Shown piece by piece: positions 24,845 through 33,132 of a stretch of DNA of 64,000 nucleotides. Each line of letters opens with the position of its first letter. Position 1 is the stretch's first letter. Source of the stretch: Labrenzia sp. CE80 (GTDB lineage: Bacteria > Pseudomonadota > Alphaproteobacteria > Rhizobiales > Stappiaceae); NCBI RefSeq assembly GCF_009650605.1, contig NZ_WAJT01000001.1, positions 1,116,001 to 1,180,000 on the forward strand, in the 5' to 3' direction. Made by a program: the position numbers and the translations under genes. A model generated the notes under the pieces. The model worked only from the letters and a program-made list of their open reading frames with translations. It had not been told where the DNA came from and did not search any database.

Positions 24845-26421
24845 TCGCCAACACCACTCATCAGCTCTCCAACGCGCTGGCGCGCCGTCTCATCGTTGTC
24901 CACGATTCCGACCATGCGCCCCTGCGACATGACGGCGATGCGGTCGCTCAGCTCAAGGAGCTCATCAAGTTCCGTCGAGATCAGCAGAACCGCCTTTTTG
25001 GCGTCTGCGGCTTCGCGAATGCGGTTTCGCGAGGCGGCGATGTTCTGGAGGTCGAGGCCATAGGTTGGCTTTGCGAATATGACGGTCCGGGTCTTCTCGC
25101 CGAGTTCGCGGGCGAGTAGGAGCTTCTGGATATTGCCGCCTGATAGCTTTCCGGCAGGCGTGCCGATGTCGGGTGTGCGAATGTCGAACGCCGCCACCTT
25201 TTCCGTCGCGTTTCGGGCAATCTCTGCCGGCTGCTCCAGGCCATGCTTCCAGAACGGCGCGTCACCGATTTGTTTCAGGAGGAGGTTCAGCGAGACCGGG
25301 AAAGCACCTACTATACCTTCTCCGAGCCGATCGTCGGTCACATAGCTGAGCCCCAGGTCACGGCGGGCACCAATGGATTTATCCTCGATCGACACGCCAT
25401 CCAGATAGATGCGTCCGTTCTTGACTGGACGCTGGCCCGCCAGGGCTTCTGCAAGCTGCACCTGGCCGTTACCATCGATGCCGGCAACGCCGACGACCTC
25501 TCCGGGGCGGATCTTGAGTTCGATCCCGGTGATTGGCGTCGCGTCGTCATCCACTTCCAGCGCAAGGATTTCCAGGATCGGCTTTTCCGTTTCATTGATA
25601 TTGTGCTGGGGCAGCGGCGTGTTTGCAGTTGCCCCGTTGCCGGTTGTCTGGGTGCCGAACATAAGCCGCACGATCTCGTCATGGGCCTCGGCCTTGTCCA
25701 TGGCGCGCAGCTGCTCAGGAGGCAGACCGCCGACGTTCCTGCCCAGGCGCAGCACCGAAATCCGGTCGCCAAATGCCACGGCTTCATTGAGCTTGTGTGT
25801 AATGAAGACGACGCCCCGTCCGTCCTGTGCGATCAGCCGCATCAGATTGCCGAGCTTTTCGGCATCTTTCGGCGTTAGCATCGCGGTCGCCTCGTCAAGG
25901 ATGAGAAAACGACTGCCTCGCATGAGGGCACGGACGATTTCCGCTTGCTGGCGTTCGCCAAGCGAAAGCGCGCTTGTCGGGGCGTCGGGCCGGATCTTGA
26001 TGCCGACCGAGTTCGCGGTCTTGCGCATTTCATCGGCAATTCCGCGTCTATCAGGCTTTTGCCACCAAGCGCGGCCGAGAGAAGCATTCTCCGCCAGCGT
26101 AAGCGTGGGGGCAAGCATAGAATGCTGGTAGACTGCACCGATCCCGAGGTCGAGCGCGCGCTGGGGCGATGAGAGTTCTTGCTGGACGCCCGCGACCTCA
26201 ATCTCGCCTTCACTTGGTTGCTGGAATCCAGTGAGCATGCTGACAAGAGTGGATTTGCCTGCACCGTTTTCGCCGAGCAGAACGTGAACCTCCCCGGGCC
26301 AGAAGTCGATGGATACCCGATCGTTGGCGACGATGCCGGGAAAGCGCTTGGTCACATTTTTGAGGGATACGAGCGGAACGTCTTGGTCAACGGCGTTCGC
26401 GGCTGCTGAGGTTCGGGCCAT
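24841..26421 (-). CDS. BMP-type ABC importer ATPase (two nucleotide-binding domains)
   Basis: Energises the importer. Domain 1 has Walker A GENGAGKSTL, signature LSLGERQQAEIVRAL and Walker B FLILDEATAML. Domain 2 has a degenerate Walker A (GIDGNGQVQLAEAL) and signature LSGGNIQKLLLAREL, and the D-loop region reads IFAKPTYGLD rather than the usual DEPTRGLD. This asymmetry is normal for ribose/nucleoside-type transporters. I chose ATG 26421 (MARTSAAANAV, GGGAAA upstream). Length is 526 residues. Confidence 0.92.
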   Translation of the reverse strand: MARTSAAANAVDQDVPLVSLKNVTKRFPGIVANDRVSIDFWPGEVHVLLGENGAGKSTLVSMLTGFQQPSEGEIEVAGVQQELSSPQRALDLGIGAVYQHSMLAPTLTLAENASLGRAWWQKPDRRGIADEMRKTANSVGIKIRPDAPTSALSLGERQQAEIVRALMRGSRFLILDEATAMLTPKDAEKLGNLMRLIAQDGRGVVFITHKLNEAVAFGDRISVLRLGRNVGGLPPEQLRAMDKAEAHDEIVRLMFGTQTTGNGATANTPLPQHNINETEKPILEILALEVDDDATPITGIELKIRPGEVVGVAGIDGNGQVQLAEALAGQRPVKNGRIYLDGVSIEDKSIGARRDLGLSYVTDDRLGEGIVGAFPVSLNLLLKQIGDAPFWKHGLEQPAEIARNATEKVAAFDIRTPDIGTPAGKLSGGNIQKLLLARELGEKTRTVIFAKPTYGLDLQNIAASRNRIREAADAKKAVLLISTELDELLELSDRIAVMSQGRMVGIVDNDETARQRVGELMSGVGE

Positions 26422-26447
26422 TCGTCTTTCCCGTTTGATGACAAAGA

Positions 26448-26469
26448 GCCGGGCGAAAGGTCGCCCGGC
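26448..26469 (-). promoter_or_regulatory. Intercistronic hairpin after the binding-protein gene
   Basis: GCCGGGCGA-AAGG-TCGCCCGGC is a perfect 9-bp stem with a tetraloop and no T-run. Placed between the binding-protein and ATPase genes, it probably stabilises the upstream message or attenuates read-through, giving more binding protein than transporter. Confidence 0.6.
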
Positions 26470-26490
26470 CAGTCGGATCAAGGACAGATA

Positions 26491-27516
26491 TCAGTCTAGC
26501 TGGGTTACCAGCGCATGGACCGAATCCGCGTCGAACTTGGGATCAACGGTGATTTTGCCGTCTATGATTTCCTGACGCAGGTCTGCGAGTTCAGACCAGA
26601 CATCGTCTGGTATGTGCTCGGTCTTCAGCAGTGAAACGGAGCCGTCTTTTAAGTTGATGTCGTAGTTCCGGGTGCCGAATTTGTCAGCTTGGATGTCCTC
26701 GATCATCGCAGTGTAGATCGGTGTCAAATTCCACAGCACCGAGCTCAGGAGAAAGCCTTTGTCAATCGAGGTCTTGTCGCCAATGACATCAATGAAATAG
26801 ACCTTTCCGCCATCGGTGGCCTTGGTGGTTTCTACCGCCTGCAACATGCCAAAAGAGGAGCCGTTGCCCTGGCCGAAAATGATGTCGGCACCGGCTGCAA
26901 TCAGGGATTCTGTTACCCGCTTGCCGCCTGCGGCGTCCGCGTAGGCGGCTGGGCCGATTACGGCATAGCGGATGACGGTCTCGGGGTTTTCCGCCTTCGC
27001 GCCTTCGGCGAAAGCTGCGGACTGGGAGTTCCATGAAGGCGGCTCTCCGGAAACGACGATGCCGACCGTGCCGAGACGGCTCATCTTCGCGGCAAGACGA
27101 CCGGCGAGATAAGCGCCGGCGTGACCACTTGCAGTGTAGTCCACCACGGCCCCCTCGGTCAGGGAGGACGGGCTGTCGACAATCGCGACCTTCACATCGG
27201 CCTCGGTTCCGATTTCCGGTGCAGCCGTGTTGTAGCCGCCAGCGTGGGCGATCAGGAGTCCGTGACCTTCTTCTGCCAGTTCCCGCAAGGTGGCGCGAAC
27301 GTCGCCATAACCGAGATTTTCAGCGGTCACGACTTCGACGCCGGTGGCGTCGCCAGCGGCTTTGGCGCCGTCAACGCCCTGCTGGTTCCATCCAAAATCG
27401 GTGCCCTGTTCGGGGGTGAGAATTGCGATTGATTTAATGTCTTCTGAGTAACTTTGTGTAGAGGTGGCTGCAATTATAGTAAAAATGCTCGCCATTAAGA
27501 TATATTTTCTTTTCAT
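26491..27516 (-). CDS. BMP-family substrate-binding protein of ABC importer
   Basis: Periplasmic receptor of the PnrA/Med (Bmp) family, 341 residues. A Sec-type leader (MKRKYILMASIFTIIAATST) precedes the mature part. Family features include AILTPEQGTDFGWNQQGVDG, LIAHAGGYNTAAPEIG, SGHAGAYLAGRLAAKMS, GADIIFGQGNGSSFG and VYFIDVIGDKTSID. It has no lipobox Cys. ATG 27516 has GGGGAA just upstream. It is the first gene of the minus-strand operon (importer, aminotransferase, then gntR and oxidase). The ligand is unproven; pyridoxine or pyridoxamine is my inference. Confidence 0.88.
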   Translation of the reverse strand: MKRKYILMASIFTIIAATSTQSYSEDIKSIAILTPEQGTDFGWNQQGVDGAKAAGDATGVEVVTAENLGYGDVRATLRELAEEGHGLLIAHAGGYNTAAPEIGTEADVKVAIVDSPSSLTEGAVVDYTASGHAGAYLAGRLAAKMSRLGTVGIVVSGEPPSWNSQSAAFAEGAKAENPETVIRYAVIGPAAYADAAGGKRVTESLIAAGADIIFGQGNGSSFGMLQAVETTKATDGGKVYFIDVIGDKTSIDKGFLLSSVLWNLTPIYTAMIEDIQADKFGTRNYDINLKDGSVSLLKTEHIPDDVWSELADLRQEIIDGKITVDPKFDADSVHALVTQLD

Positions 27517-27603
27517 GCTGTTCCCCTTTGGTGAGATATTGAACTTTACATTGTTTTTTATTTATTTTAGTTCTGCGTATATTGAAAAATGAGAGATGAA
27601 TTG

Positions 27604-28029
27604 ATGAAGAAGATCTTGTTTGTTTTTTTGTTGGTCCTTTCCCTGCCTGCTGCTGACGTGTCCTCTGAGGGCCTTGGTCACGGATCCGATGGGCTGACGC
27701 AGGTTCCGTTGCAAATCGTCAACGCGGGCGAGGGGAGCATGGCCTGTAAGGTTAGTCTGGCGCATTGGTTTTCCGCCGAAGTCGGTCGTGCGGGGCCGGG
27801 AGCGCAGGTGGTTGATAATCTTTGGTCGGATTTGGACAGCGGCACCGTTTACTACCTCAACGGCGCCGGTGATCGGATGCCGGTGGAGCGGCTTTGGTGC
27901 GGTCCAGTTGGTCGCTCCTGGAAAAACCGTTTTGAAGTCGATCTCGATAGAAAGGCTGGAAAAATGGTTGAACCAATTCAGCTGAAGTGTTTGGAAAAAG
28001 AGTCCGTATTTGTCTGTGGTGCCATTTGA
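27604..28029 (+). CDS. Small exported protein of unknown function
   Basis: I do not recognise the family. A convincing signal peptide (MKKILFVFLLVLSLPAADVS) leads a ~120-residue mature protein with four cysteines (MACKVS, LWCGP, LKCLEK, FVCGAI), probably two disulfides. Its beta-rich segments (PLQIVNAGEGSM, FEVDLDRKAG) suggest a small periplasmic fold. ATG 27589 is an alternative start. It is divergent from the binding-protein gene and precedes the monooxygenase operon, so it may belong to the same regulon. Confidence 0.55.
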   Translation: MKKILFVFLLVLSLPAADVSSEGLGHGSDGLTQVPLQIVNAGEGSMACKVSLAHWFSAEVGRAGPGAQVVDNLWSDLDSGTVYYLNGAGDRMPVERLWCGPVGRSWKNRFEVDLDRKAGKMVEPIQLKCLEKESVFVCGAI

Positions 28030-28221
28030 ATTGTGTTTCACGGCGCTCTCAAGGGATTTCGAGCGTTCCATGTGATCTGCGACACTGGCGCTCAGTCTTG
28101 AGAATAAGTGAATTAAAATCATGTATTTGCTCTGAGATGGGTAGAAGGATGTTCGCGCTTCAACTGCCAAGTGGCGATTATTTGCATCAACTATAGTCAA
28201 GCACATAAATTGGTCAATAAA

Positions 28222-28256
28222 AACCAACCAAAAAAAATGGTTGCTTTTTTTTGGTT
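28222..28256. promoter_or_regulatory. Bipartite operator, copy 2 (upstream of monooxygenase operon)
   Basis: AACCAACCAAAA, 15 bp, TTTTGGTT, identical in blocks and spacing to 21555-21589. A further TTGGT half-site lies at 28210. It sits about 135-170 bp upstream of the monooxygenase start. The 28030-28390 region holds no gene and is probably the operon's control region. The GntR protein encoded at 20601-21332 is the obvious candidate binder. Confidence 0.6.
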
Positions 28257-28390
28257 GTGGCGCGTAGCCTTGAAAACAGATTTTCGCAGGATCATTTGCG
28301 CGTCGCGGAATTGCAAAAGAACAAACGGCGCAACGTCATTCCAGTGGGTTTACGGCAGGCCCGGCCGGGTCGGTTTTTAGGAGCAGCAGT

Positions 28391-29872
28391 ATGGACGCAT
28401 CAGTGTCGAAGACCGTCGTCAAACGGTTGAAAACAGGTGAGGAATTCAAGGCCTCCCTCGACGACGGCCGCCAGATCTGGGTTGGTGGAAGGAAGTTGGA
28501 AAAGGTTACCGATGAGCCTGCTCTGAAGGCCGGTATCGATCTGATCGCCTCCATGTTCGACGATCAGTTCACCGAGGAGCATGCCGAGGAGACGACCTAT
28601 CTGGAACCGGCCGCCAACGAGATTGTCAGTCGCGCTTGGCAAGTGCCGACAACGCCGGAAGAGCTTGGCGCTCGGCGCAAGATGATTGAATACACGAGCC
28701 TCAAGACTGCGGGCACTTTCGGCCGCCCGCCGGATCTTTCTCCGGCCATCGTTGCGGGTCTGATGGCGCATCGCGCGGCTTTTAAGGAAAAGAAATCGAT
28801 GATCGACGGCTGCTCGCCGGATTTCGTCGAGAATATCGAAGCTTATATGGAGTTCGGGCGGACGAACAACTTGACCGCCTCTGAAAGTCTGGCCGGCCCG
28901 CAGACCGACCGCTCCAACCCTAAAGCTGCCGAAATGGCCTTTCTGCGGGTCAAGGAAGCGCGCTCGGACGGTATCGTCGTGTCCGGCGCCAAAACGGTGG
29001 GCTCCATCGCCGCTCAGGCCAATGACATCTTTTTCACCAACCTCGGTGGCCTGACAACGACCCCACCCGAGGCCTGCATCTGGGGCGCGGTACCAATCAA
29101 CACACCGGGTATCAAGATGATTTCCCGCGAAATGGTCTCGCAACCGGAAGCTGACAAGTTCGACCATCCGATTTCGTCCATGGGCGAAGAGGCCGACCAG
29201 TTCATCATCTTCGATAATGTTTTCGTCCCCAAGGACAAGATTTTCAACTTGGGTGATCCCACCGGCATGTCCTGGTATGGCCCGGTCTGCGTTTTCGCGC
29301 ATTGGCATGTCCTGACTCGCCTCGCGGTCAAGGCAGAACTCTTTGTCGGAGCCGGTCAGATGGTGCTCGATGTGCTCGGTACCGGCAAGATTCCGGCCGT
29401 GCAGCTGATGCTGGGCGAACTTATTGAATATGCTCAGACCCTGCGGGCCTTCGTCGTCGCAGCGGAAGCACAGGCCACTCTTACGGAAGCGGGCGTCCTG
29501 ACACCTGACGTGTCGATGCTTACCGCCGGCCGTCTCTACTCGATCGAGAACTATCCCAAGATCATTCATATCCTTCAGGAAATGTGCGGTCAGGGCCTCG
29601 TCATGCGCTTTGGCAAGGCTGCCTTCGAGAATCCTGACGTCGGCCACTATCTGGAGGATCTTCTGCCGGGCCATGGCGTGTCAGCCATGCAAAAAGAACT
29701 CCTGATGAACTTCATCTGGGACATGACCACAGGCAGCCTGGCAGGCCGTGTCGCTCTGTTCGAAAACGTGAATGCCAGCCCGGCTCCGCGCCTTAGAGCC
29801 CGCCTCTATGACGAAGTAAACCGCGACGGGTATGTTACGCAAGTCAAAAAACTGGCCGGCATGGACTGGTAA
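28391..29872 (+). CDS. HpaB-family FADH2-dependent aromatic/pyridine monooxygenase
   Basis: Oxygenase component of a two-component flavin monooxygenase (4-hydroxyphenylacetate 3-hydroxylase family), 493 residues. Family landmarks include SPDFVENIEAYMEF, TASESLAGPQTDRS, GIVVSGAKTVGSIAAQANDI, INTPGIKMISREMV, EEADQFIIFDNVFVPKDKIF and LPGHGVSAMQKELL. It needs FADH2 from a reductase, matched by the flavin reductase at 34240. I infer it hydroxylates a 3-hydroxypyridine intermediate at the position para to its OH, making the substrate for the NicX-like dioxygenase. AGGAGC lies 8 nt before the ATG. Confidence 0.85.
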   Translation: MDASVSKTVVKRLKTGEEFKASLDDGRQIWVGGRKLEKVTDEPALKAGIDLIASMFDDQFTEEHAEETTYLEPAANEIVSRAWQVPTTPEELGARRKMIEYTSLKTAGTFGRPPDLSPAIVAGLMAHRAAFKEKKSMIDGCSPDFVENIEAYMEFGRTNNLTASESLAGPQTDRSNPKAAEMAFLRVKEARSDGIVVSGAKTVGSIAAQANDIFFTNLGGLTTTPPEACIWGAVPINTPGIKMISREMVSQPEADKFDHPISSMGEEADQFIIFDNVFVPKDKIFNLGDPTGMSWYGPVCVFAHWHVLTRLAVKAELFVGAGQMVLDVLGTGKIPAVQLMLGELIEYAQTLRAFVVAAEAQATLTEAGVLTPDVSMLTAGRLYSIENYPKIIHILQEMCGQGLVMRFGKAAFENPDVGHYLEDLLPGHGVSAMQKELLMNFIWDMTTGSLAGRVALFENVNASPAPRLRARLYDEVNRDGYVTQVKKLAGMDW

Positions 29873-29878
29873 TCTCGC

Positions 29879-29911
29879 AAGAAGACGGCTCATTGAACGC
29901 CGTCTTCTTTT
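29879..29911 (+). terminator. Terminator-like hairpin after the monooxygenase gene
   Basis: AAGAAGACGGC, loop TCATTGAAC, GCCGTCTTC then TTTT. This is a canonical intrinsic terminator. The next genes read the same way 40 bp later, so it is probably partial, favouring high monooxygenase expression. Confidence 0.7.
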
Positions 29912-29950
29912 AAGTGTTTTCCTTCTCAAAATACGGTTGCCGATTTAGCC

Positions 29951-30355
29951 ATGTCTGATATCGACCGGATCGTCAGCGCGTTTTACAGCGCGTACAACGC
30001 CCATGACGCCCATGCTGCTACCGAGCTCTACTCGCGCGAGGGATGGCATGTGGAAATCGCCTTGGGCGCGCGACGATCTGGCCAGGAGGCCTTGCGCGCG
30101 GGGCTCGAAGGCTTGTTTCGCATGCTGGAAGATGTCCATTGGCAGGAACGGCGGCGACTCCGGTCCGCCGAGAACGTCGTTGTCAATTACGAATTGACCG
30201 GAACCTTTACACCGCAACCAAGAGAGAATGAGCATCGCCCGGCGTCGCGTCGGGTCAGTTTGCCTGGTGTCCATGTGTTCGAGTTTTCTGAAGGCGTTCT
30301 TCAGGGGACACGCGACTATTGGGACAAGTCACTTTTCCTCAGCCAGGTTGCGTAA
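29951..30355 (+). CDS. SnoaL-like / NTF2-fold small protein
   Basis: 134 residues with the NTF2/SnoaL pattern: IVSAFYSAYNAHDAHAATEL at the N-terminus, a HVEI...SGQEALRAGLEGLF helix and VVNYELTGTF...PGVHVFEFSEG strands, ending in DYWDKSLFLSQ. Such proteins act as small hydrolases, isomerases or ligand binders. In this operon it could handle a ring-opened intermediate. No catalytic residues can be assigned. Confidence 0.75.
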   Translation: MSDIDRIVSAFYSAYNAHDAHAATELYSREGWHVEIALGARRSGQEALRAGLEGLFRMLEDVHWQERRRLRSAENVVVNYELTGTFTPQPRENEHRPASRRVSLPGVHVFEFSEGVLQGTRDYWDKSLFLSQVA

Positions 30356-30361
30356 GAGCAG

Positions 30362-31828
30362 ATGAAAATTTCAGACTATGTTCAATATGACGCCCTCGGG
30401 CTTTCTGGGCTCGTCAAGAGCGGTCAGGTCACCGCGCAGGAATTGTTCGAGGTCGCAGTCCGCCAGATCGAAGCCTTGAATCCTATTTTGAACTGCGTCG
30501 TTCACGAGCATTTCGACCTCGCACAAGCGGCGGTGGACGCTGGATTGCCGGACGGTCCCTTCTCTGGGGTGCCTTTTCTGATCAAGAATACTGGGCTCGA
30601 TGTGGAGGGTATGCTGCTTTCCACTGGGTGTGATTTGTTTCGCGACATGATTTCCGTCCGGGATTGCACTCTGGTCGAGCGGTACAAGAAGGCGGGGCTT
30701 GTCATTCTCGGCAAGTCCAACACGCCGGAATTCGCCTTGAGTTTCGCGACCGAGCCCCAGGCATTCGGCCCGACTCGTAATCCCTGGGCTTTGAATCGCT
30801 GTCCCGGCGGTTCTTCCGGAGGGGCGGCTGCCGCGGTGGCCGCCGGGATTCTGCCCTTCGCCAATTCCTCGGACGGAGCGGGCTCGACCCGCTTGCCCGC
30901 CGCTCATACTGGACTTTTCGGCTTCAAGCCTAGCCGCATGCGCAATCCACTGGGCCCCGTTGCGGTCGAGGCGATCGCCGGTATGTCGACGCCGCACGCG
31001 CTCAGCTGGTCTGTTCGCGATAATGCAGCACTCCTCGATGCGACGGCGGGAGCGGACGTCGGCGATCCCTATGGCTGTCCGCGCCCGGAGACCACGTTTC
31101 TCGAAGCAAGCCTGAAAGACCCGCGACCTTTGAAGATCGCCATGACCCTGAAGTCCCCAGTTGGAACCCCGGTAGATCCTGAAATCCTAGAACGGACACG
31201 CGAGGCCGCGCGGTTGTTGGAAGATCTCGGGCACACCGTTGAGGACGTCGACGACGCGGGTTATGACGCCCACGCACTGAAGGTCGCCTGGCGGGTGATT
31301 GCCGCAGTGAATGTGGCGACGGCCGTGGCCGCGAGAGGCAAGGCACTGGGGATCGAGGATCCGGCCGCCCGTCTGGAACCGGTCAATGCGGAATGGGTTC
31401 GCGAGGGAGCTGGAAAGACAGGTGCGGACTATCTCGCGGCCGTAAACCAGCTGCACGCAACGGCCCGCGCCCTCGGGCATTTCTTTACACGTTACGACAT
31501 TCTCCTTACCCCAACGACGGCTGAATTGCCGCCCAGGATTGGAGAGATGGCCGGTGTCGGGACCTCGCTTGACGCTTTCTACGACCGCTTCTGGTCACAT
31601 GGGCCTTTCACCTGCGCCTTCAATGCGTCCGGGTGCCCGGCCATGAGCGTTCCCTTTGGCCTGTCTTCAGGGAAATTACCTATTGGTGTCCATTTCGGCG
31701 CGGCCTTTGGTCAGGAAGCGCTCCTGTTTTCGCTCGCAGGCCAGATCGAACGTGCCAGACCCTGGTCCGCTACGCGTCCCGTTCGCGATGACGCAGGCTT
31801 CGCGGCAGAAAACGGAGCCGCCGAATGA
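30362..31828 (+). CDS. Amidase-signature hydrolase 1
   Basis: Hydrolyses C-N amide bonds. The Ser-cisSer-Lys triad is present: Lys75 in PFLIKNTG, the GGSSGG loop at 149-154, and nucleophile Ser175 in DGAGSTRLPA (usually GGSIRIPA). Length is 488 residues. It starts 6 bp after the SnoaL-like gene and overlaps the second amidase by 4 nt. In the proposed route it would remove an acyl group from, or deaminate, the N-acyl-maleamate-like product of ring cleavage. Known 2,5-dihydroxypyridine pathways use NicD and NicF, which belong to different families. Confidence 0.85.
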   Translation: MKISDYVQYDALGLSGLVKSGQVTAQELFEVAVRQIEALNPILNCVVHEHFDLAQAAVDAGLPDGPFSGVPFLIKNTGLDVEGMLLSTGCDLFRDMISVRDCTLVERYKKAGLVILGKSNTPEFALSFATEPQAFGPTRNPWALNRCPGGSSGGAAAAVAAGILPFANSSDGAGSTRLPAAHTGLFGFKPSRMRNPLGPVAVEAIAGMSTPHALSWSVRDNAALLDATAGADVGDPYGCPRPETTFLEASLKDPRPLKIAMTLKSPVGTPVDPEILERTREAARLLEDLGHTVEDVDDAGYDAHALKVAWRVIAAVNVATAVAARGKALGIEDPAARLEPVNAEWVREGAGKTGADYLAAVNQLHATARALGHFFTRYDILLTPTTAELPPRIGEMAGVGTSLDAFYDRFWSHGPFTCAFNASGCPAMSVPFGLSSGKLPIGVHFGAAFGQEALLFSLAGQIERARPWSATRPVRDDAGFAAENGAAE

Positions 31829-33132
31829 CGTCCGAAACCGTGACATCCATTTTGAAGCTGAGTGCCCGGGAAACGGCAAGCAAGGTGGCTACGGGAGAGC
31901 TCAGAACTGTCGACGTCGCCGCAGCTTTTCTGGAGGTCTGCGAAGCGCGCGAGCCGAGCGTCCAGGCCTGGAAGCATCTGTCGGCGGAAGAGGTCCTCGC
32001 TGAGGCGGCCCGTCTGGACAAAGCCGGAGCCTCGGGCTCGCTTGCCGGCGTAACGGTCGGGGTGAAGGATGTCATCGATACGAAATCCATGCCGACCGGC
32101 TACGGTTCTAAGATCTACGAGGGGTTCCATTCCTATTGGGACGCGCCCTGTGTCGTCCTGTCCCGGTCCAGCGATGCCCTGATCATGGGCAAGACTGTCG
32201 CCACCGAATTCGCGATGTCCCATCCGGGCAAGACGCGCAATCCCTACAACTCGGCTCATACGCCGGGCGGGTCCTCCAGTGGCTCCTGCGCCGCGGTTTC
32301 CGCCGGTATGGTACATGTCGCGTTCGGCACTCAGACCGCTGGATCAATTGTCCGCCCCGCCGCCTATTGTGGCGTTACCGGCTACAAACCGACTTTCGGC
32401 ACCTTGGATGCTTCCGGGGTGAAGGTTCTTTCCCATAGTCTCGATACACTCGGGCTCATCGGTCGTGACGTGCGCGACGTTGCATGGGTTACGGCGCATG
32501 TTGCCGGACGTTTGGGGCTTGAGGTCCAAGAGGAACCGGTAAAGCCCGTTGTCGGACTTTTCAGGACATCCCGCTGGGAACTTGCTGAGCCCGCCGCCAT
32601 CGCGGCTATGGAAACCACGGAGCGACATCTCAAGAATGCAGGCGTCAGGATCAAGGTGGTTGAGGCGCCAGATACGTTTGACCGGCTGCACCAGGCCCAC
32701 CATGGGATAATGGGTTGGGAAACGACACAGGCGCTTGCCAATGAACGGCTGCACCACTGGGATCGGCTCGGGGCTAACACAAAGGATTTCCTGACCCTTC
32801 TCGGAACCGCCACGCTGGACGACTATCAAGCGGCGAAAGCGGAAGTGATCGGTCAGCGCGAAATGCTTCACAGGCTGATGGAGGGAGTGGATGTGCTTTT
32901 GACACCTCCGGCGCCCGGTACCGCACCCGAAGGTTTGTCAGTCACCGGCGCGCCGGTCTTCAACACGCCCTGGACCACGATGCAGGTCCCCTGTCTCAGC
33001 CTGCCGGTTGAACTTTTCGGCGGGTTGCCCGTTGGAATTCAGGTGGTCGGACGCTATGGCGAGGACAGCAGGATGCTCGACGCGGCGGCTTATATCGAAG
33101 CGGTTCTCGGATTTTCGGACAGGCTTTATTGA
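31825..33132 (+). CDS. Amidase-signature hydrolase 2
   Basis: Second amidase-signature enzyme, 435 residues. Lys81 is in GVTVGVKDVIDT, GGSSSGS at 148-154, and nucleophile Ser174 in QTAGSIVRPAA. The C-terminus (LSLPVELFGGLPVGIQVVGR) is typical. It is clearly a paralogue rather than a recent duplicate of amidase 1. ATGA overlap with amidase 1 indicates coupled translation and probably sequential steps (acyl-amide, then primary amide). Confidence 0.85.
   Translation: MTSETVTSILKLSARETASKVATGELRTVDVAAAFLEVCEAREPSVQAWKHLSAEEVLAEAARLDKAGASGSLAGVTVGVKDVIDTKSMPTGYGSKIYEGFHSYWDAPCVVLSRSSDALIMGKTVATEFAMSHPGKTRNPYNSAHTPGGSSSGSCAAVSAGMVHVAFGTQTAGSIVRPAAYCGVTGYKPTFGTLDASGVKVLSHSLDTLGLIGRDVRDVAWVTAHVAGRLGLEVQEEPVKPVVGLFRTSRWELAEPAAIAAMETTERHLKNAGVRIKVVEAPDTFDRLHQAHHGIMGWETTQALANERLHHWDRLGANTKDFLTLLGTATLDDYQAAKAEVIGQREMLHRLMEGVDVLLTPPAPGTAPEGLSVTGAPVFNTPWTTMQVPCLSLPVELFGGLPVGIQVVGRYGEDSRMLDAAAYIEAVLGFSDRLY

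Noticed and set aside
28400..29674. 424-codon minus-strand open frame
   Set aside because: Antisense to the HpaB-type monooxygenase, whose family motifs are clear on the plus strand.
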